A stretch of 64,000 nucleotides of DNA from Trametopsis cervina. Taxonomy: Eukaryota > Basidiomycota > Agaricomycetes > Polyporales > Irpicaceae. Location: positions 67,965 through 131,964 of the forward strand of contig MU278350.1 in assembly GCA_022385755.1 (NCBI GenBank). The letters are read 5' to 3'. The notes beneath the pieces are model-generated. The model was not told the DNA's origin. It made no database searches and worked only from the letters and a program-made list of their open reading frames with translations. Positions 59,059 to 64,000 of this stretch are shown here, piece after piece. Numbering within the stretch: position 1 is the first letter of the stretch; each line of letters opens with the position of its first letter. Position numbers and translations under genes: made by a program.

Positions 59059-60573
59059 TTCGCCTCTGCAGAGGCCCGTTGGGTGTGTCTCAACTGCGTT
59101 GTTGAGAGTGGAAGTGCCGGCGGTCGAGTTCAGGAGATCAAGTGTGGGGTCTGCCCTTGAACGTAGGTCAGAGGCCCTGAGGAGGAGGTAGTACGGCGCC
59201 TATATCGGATTGATTAATGGCAGGCATCAGTAGACGCTTGTTATCAAGTTTATCTCCGGTTATACAGCTTCATCCAATGTTTCCCACGCTTACTACGGCT
59301 GGCACTTATTAAACCAGCGTTGGCAGACATCAACAAACATCAACGATGACTGCGCGTTCTTGTAACTTACATGCACTCTGCAACAGACCGTGGTCTCAGC
59401 GTATTCCATGACCAGCTATGACATCGATCTTAGCCCCAATAATCTGGTCTTAAGTTAAGAGCTTTGTGATCAGCATCAGCGGAGATACCGGCTGCTCTTT
59501 CCATAACCATGGGAAAACAGAATAGCTAGATGGGTGTGCAACTGCGGTAAGTCATAAACCAACCTTGTTGTCTTCGCCTCAACTTACTAAGTTACAGACA
59601 AATAACCTGGGATGTTGGGACGCTTGAGGTTACTCGTATGACACATTGAAGACATTTCCATGGCGCTAGTTATGCCATTTGGCCTCCGAGCACTTTCACT
59701 GCTCCTGTCGTCCATGTTGATGACAATGTACGGAAGACGAGATCGTCTACGCGCCGTATCTTGCCACAACCCCAGCGAGAATTAGGGCGGTGAGCATGCT
59801 GTGTTCCATCATACTGTCAGCAAAGATTTCCTCATGATCTCCGACTTCCACTCCAGTCCTTCGAACAAGGTTAACACCGTTCTTGTTGTTATCTACACAA
59901 TAAGGTACCGATGCAGAGCGCATCCTCACTCGGATCACAAGAGGTATGAGTTGGAGGCGTTTCTACTCGATTTCGGAGAGTCCAAGTGCTATTGGGCCAT
60001 GGAATTCGCTATGACTTGGCCCTGGAATGTAATGCCAGCTTGCCCGGATGGTGACTTGTTACTGTCAGACTACAGTAATCTTGCTCCATTTCGCGTAAGG
60101 CTAGGGTGCTACGCACAACCAAATCAAGACATCGGACGCCCTACAATGACCTGTGATATAAGCCGTTGGCGTTGCGCAGGGTCTGTACATAATCACATCG
60201 CGCTGTCGAATGACTCGCGATTATGATTGTAAGGGGTGCGTTGGGACGCGCTGTTAGACATTGACTAGCTAGCGGAGACTCGCACGAATCTCACCGCCAA
60301 TTTGGCCACAGACCTCGCGCGCATCATGTCGACCCTCAAACCTTCAAGCTTTTACATCAATCAGTCATCAAATAGGTCCATAATACCCGAAGGTTGACAT
60401 TGAACCGCCTCCTGTTAGGACGTCGCTTCCACGCGTAGAGGTGGGTAAATATATATTTATATTGGTATGTCTGCTGCTATCCTTTGATGTCAGCTCTATC
60501 CACGATCCGCCAGGCCGTCATATAAGAGCCAGGCTATCTTTCCAGGCATTGACTCGTCTCTCCTTCCCGGCGC
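59059..60573. other. Spacer between sirtuin and DUF6534 gene
   Basis: No recognisable gene. Frames on both strands are short and show no family motif or clear splice pattern. The last part is the presumed promoter of the DUF6534 gene, with AAATATATATTTATATT near 60448. Confidence 0.5.
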
Positions 60574-62566
60574 ATGATGACGGACTCTCCCAATGTCTTT
60601 GTTTCGCTATGCTTCGGACTAGACCTCCCACCGCTCAATGACACTCTCGGCGCGTTGTATATATGTAGGTCGTGACTTTGTTGTATGAGGAGTTGTCCGA
60701 GTGACCAAAACGCATACAGCGATCGTGGTCATTGCGATGTATGCGTTTTTAACACAGCATATCATATGCGTGAACAGCTCACGACTTGATGGCTAGACTA
60801 TACGGAATTACGACCGTGCAAGCCTTCATATATCACCAGAACAGCGAAAATGACCACTTGCTAGTAAAGCTGACGGTAAGTATACAACTTCTGCAATCTT
60901 GGTTCTTTTTTAACGGGGCCGTTTATCTAGGTCCTCGTGCTATGGTGAGACATTTAGCGTGTCTGGGGCATGAGATACTAACACCACTCACTTCTGCAAG
61001 GATTCTCGATACACTTGAACTAGTAGTGGTTGTCCACGTGGGCTGGTTTTATACGGTGGTCAACTTTGCGAATGTTTTATCCCTTGATATTGTGCCATGG
61101 TAAGCTTTAACGTTAGTGCTACTAACCATGGTCCTTGACGCTGTCACTATTGCACAGGTCTCTTCCAGTGCGTATCCCATTATATATTTACGAGGGAAAC
61201 TGACTTTTTGATTCAAACAGACGTATACTCTCGTTTCTGTAAGTAGTGCCCTCGTAAACCAGCTTATGTTAGCCGATTTTGATACAAAGTATTCTCCTCA
61301 AGGGGATAAGCGACTTTATTATCAATAAGTGAGTGCAAAGACTTTGTTCGGTCTCCGCTACGTACTGAACGTACATTCATAGCATACTAGCATACCGCGT
61401 GTGGAAGCGTTAGTACCGCTGTTTATCTGTCCGAAGCCTCTTCCTCACACATCTCTGGTACAGTCTCAGGAAGGAATATATGGCTGACTTTGCTGATCGT
61501 ACGTTCCAGCTCGTACGCAACGTCTGAGAACGTAACTAACGACAGCTTTCCTAGGAGTTACCGGTCTTTACGTCTCTCGGTGAGTTCTATTATATCTTCT
61601 TGTAATGATGGGCTCATACCGTATTTGGTCGTATAGCGGGAGTTTTCGGTGCGCACCTATCTTATGCCCAACCCGCAGTGGTTCTAACTCGTCAAATGAT
61701 CGTAGTATTTACCATATTTGTGTGCGCCGTTCGATCTTGCCCGGTTCGTTGCTGTCCTGATCTCAAAAACAGGCTCGGCCATCCTTCTTACTCTATCCTC
61801 AACGCCAAGTACTCCGTGAGCTACCCTATGTGTTGCTTTTGTCGCCCGAAGCTAATCGTCGCTGCAGTGGACGTGGTACTGCATCTTCGCGCCCCATGCC
61901 TTCGCCGACATTGTGATTTCGGTGTCTCTCACTCTGAGTCTATTGCGTAAACGGACGGGATTTAGCACCAGGTACGGCCGACAAAGCTATCCAAACAACA
62001 AGGATCCGATTTGATATCACCCTACAGGACGGATTCCGTTATTCGTACTCTAATTCTCTACCTCGTCAACACATGCTTGATCGTTAGGTATGTGAGAAGT
62101 TCTGTATCATATGTCATGCCGTTACAGAAACGCTTTTGTGTTAGTGCTGTTGGCCTCTCATCTGTTATCACCGTATGCCACTCGTCCATATCCTCATTGT
62201 GCTCCCAGCGAATCACCTATTTTCAGTATTTTGCAAAACCGGGCGCAGCATATCACTTTGCACTTGGCTCAATCTTGCCCAAACGTGTGCAATTTTCCTT
62301 CTTGTATGCGAGCACGACCCACTAATGAATATCTCGCTCTCTCAGTGATGATGAACTCGCTTCTCGGTCTTTTCAACACACGCGAATACAGGAAGGATAA
62401 AATGTACAATTCCCCTGAAGGTATCTCAATTCATCTTTCTCGACTTCCAACCGTTGGTCAGATGTCAGAGGTGGGGATAGAAGAAGGGTACAGTGCTTCT
62501 GTCAGTGAAACAAAAGTATCATTTCGCGCAAGAAAGCTGATTACCGAGTACCTCTCAGCGTCCTAA
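60574..62566 (+). CDS. DUF6534-type seven-TM membrane protein (possibly degraded)
   Basis: Basidiomycete-specific multi-pass membrane family of unknown function. ATG 60574 opens MMTDSPNVFVSLCFGLDLPP, then LNDTLGALYI, the typical N-terminus. After an intron ending gatggctag comes LYGITTVQAFIYHQNSENDH. A further intron leads to ILDTLELVVVVHVGWFYTVV and NFANVLSLDIVPW. Pieces of later helices are readable: TDFLIQTDVYSRF (about 61200), NIWLTLLIVRSSSYATS (about 61475), TDSVIRTLILYLVNTCLIV (about 62025) and MNSLLGLFNTREYRKDKMYN (about 62350-62410). The stop is at 62564-62566. Some introns needed to link these blocks are long or lack clear borders, so the gene may be decaying; transcript data would settle it. 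Confidence 0.6.
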
Positions 62567-63169
62567 GGTCCAGGTCAACCACGTTATCGACATAAGTTAA
62601 TTGTATAAATATTCCGAACTGACGTTCATAGCCTTGAAGGAGCTCTGCTGGCGGGCCCCTTCCATTGATAAGTGACATGTAGGAGTAATGTAATGCACTA
62701 TTTATGTACTAGTACTGTGTACTGATACCAACGTGTATACCGAGTTGTTAAACGAATAAAAAAGGACTCAGCGCTGAGCACTTTCCCTCTATGACTCTAG
62801 CGTCAGTAACTCACCTTGTCCTTTCCTTCTCTTCCTTGCTTATACGATACACATATTGCGGAAACGTTTCTTGATATCCTTCATATCGTGGTCTCGATCG
62901 GTCAAGTTCGGTTGGCCCCCTACACATACGCATTTGGGACCCAATCCGCAGATTATATTCCGGGGAGATTGTTTGCGCAGCATAAAGGGAATTACCACAA
63001 AGTACTCACATGTTCGAGCAGGTATGATAAGCTGTCCCATGCGCACTCCGCAGCCTAAGATACAGGCTGCCGTGAACGCTTCCGACAGTTCTGACTCTTG
63101 TCACGCAACCCCGCCGGTATTAGACGACTAACCAATGCACGTCATAGCAAGTCATCCCTTTCTTCCGCC
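62567..63169. other. Spacer before the M28 peptidase gene
   Basis: AT-rich start, no gene supported. It is the presumed promoter region of the gene starting at 63170. Confidence 0.45.
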
Positions 63170-64000
63170 ATGAGCTTCACCAAAGGTGGCAACGACCCCT
63201 CTGAGAAAGACTTGGAGAAACTCGACTCACGTACACACGTGCCCTCTCGATGGTCGCGCTATCGTCTCTTCCTAGGTCTCGCGTTAGGGTATGGGTTGCT
63301 TAAGGCTACAGTGTACAGCAGCACGGATTCCAATGCTGCGTCAAGAGGATGGACAGACCACACTTCCCGCAGTCAGGGTGGCCTGTCGGGGGATAAGGCT
63401 GAGGAGCTCTTCCTGTGAGTCGCACTCGAATCCGCGTAGAAAACCCGTCTGAACGCGAACGACACTAGGTCTATCCCCGACCCACAGAGTGCCTTGGCTG
63501 CCTCACGCAGATGGGCCACTCACCCGCATCTCGCTTCCTCAGATGAGGATTTCCAAGACTCTAAAGACTTCCTTAAGGTATTCCAGGACGAGCTGGGTAT
63601 CACGCCTCCGGACGCCGAACCCATCTTCCCCGCCGGTTCTGAAGCCTCGCGCAGTGCAACCCTGGGAATCCAAAATCTGACTGCGCCAGCAGCCTGGATA
63701 GATGTATACTATCCAATAATGAACACGCCTCTCGACCGCTCCCTCCAAATCATCGACAAGGATGGTAAACCACAGTGGGATGCTGACCTCGTTGAGGATG
63801 GTGACCCACTGGACCCCGAGGCGGCAAAATATAGAGACTACATTCCAACATGGCACGGCTTCAGCAAGAACGGTACAGCGGACGGACAGCTTATATACGC
63901 AGACTATGGGCGGCAAGAAGACTACGATGAGCTCGAAGCACAAGGCGGGAACCTTACGGACAAGGTGGTCTTAGTGAGATACGGATATATTTACCGCGGG
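63170..64000 (+). CDS. M28-type glutamate carboxypeptidase II / transferrin-receptor-like peptidase (partial, runs off right edge)
   Basis: ATG 63170 opens MSFTKGGNDPSEKDLEKLDS. A single membrane anchor (RYRLFLGLALGYGLL) at about residues 33-47 gives a type II topology, as in this family. An intron (donor gtgagtcgc near 63415, acceptor cactag near 63469) joins to SIPDPQSALAASRRWATHP. The following part matches the N-terminal and PA-domain region of glutamate carboxypeptidase II-like enzymes: ITPPDAEPIFPAGS, AAWIDVYYPIMNTPLDRSL, AAKYRDYIPTWHGFSKNG, LIYADYGRQEDYDELEAQGG and NLTDKVVLVRYGYIYRG at the window edge. The zinc-binding catalytic residues lie beyond 64000, so activity cannot be judged. 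Expected in the vacuolar or plasma membrane with a luminal or extracellular peptidase domain. Confidence 0.85.

Noticed and set aside
59587..60226. Possible genes on either strand between the sirtuin and the DUF6534 gene
   Set aside because: Short frames without recognisable motifs or convincing start and splice signals.

Overview
This is a window of filamentous fungal DNA, almost certainly from an Agaricomycete (mushroom or bracket-fungus class, Basidiomycota). Genes are cut by many introns of about 45-60 bp with GT..AG ends and CTGAC-like branch points. Several families are basidiomycete-specific or strongly expanded there: KDZ and Plavaka DNA transposons, TET/JBP dioxygenases, DUF6532 and DUF6534 proteins, and lineage-specific F-box proteins. 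Exon edges given here were read by eye, so they are approximate unless frame consistency is stated.

Region 1 (1 to about 21.3 kb) is one large mobile element of the KDZ (Kyakuja-Dileera-Zisupton) superfamily whose left end lies outside the window. It carries a partial minus-strand gene (1-1024), a protein built from PMPEF/FGDRF repeats (1350-3981), a minus-strand multi-exon protein (4036-7048), a TET/JBP-type 2-oxoglutarate/Fe(II) DNA-modification dioxygenase (7213-8790), the KDZ transposase with a CxC2 cysteine cluster (8888-12660), and a small protein with a SUMO-interacting-type motif (12812 onward, running into an 830-base assembly gap). The 3' flank is an array of CGGCCGACCGATA-type subterminal motifs. 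That array is split by a complete Plavaka-type transposon (14866-20848) bounded by 15-bp inverted repeats, which carries a DUF6532 gene and a four-exon transposase transcribed divergently.

Region 2 (21.4 to 55.2 kb) is a host gene cluster built by segmental and inverted duplication. It has seven paralogous F-box genes (three on +, four on -) and three GIT1/PHO84-like MFS transporters. It also has at least three copies, plus one decayed copy, of a TATA-box/CT-rich repeat element with TGACGTC..GACGTCA dyads. The layout is roughly palindromic around 39.5 kb: FBX1>, <MFS1, FBX2>, repeat, FBX3>, repeat, <MFS2 | MFS3>, <FBX4, repeat, <FBX5, decayed repeat, <FBX6, <FBX7. FBX2 and FBX5, with their flanks, are nearly identical.

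Region 3 (56 to 64 kb) is ordinary conserved genome: the proteasome lid subunit Sem1/Dss1, an Hst3/Hst4-like sirtuin, a seven-TM DUF6534 membrane protein, and the start of an M28-type glutamate carboxypeptidase II/transferrin-receptor-like peptidase that runs off the right edge.

The most interesting system is the KDZ element. It appears to move, as one unit, a transposase, a DNA 5-methylcytosine-oxidising-type enzyme and several uncharacterised accessory proteins. TET/JBP genes linked to KDZ elements are known from basidiomycetes; I do not know of a description of the PMPEF-repeat protein or the SIM-type protein.
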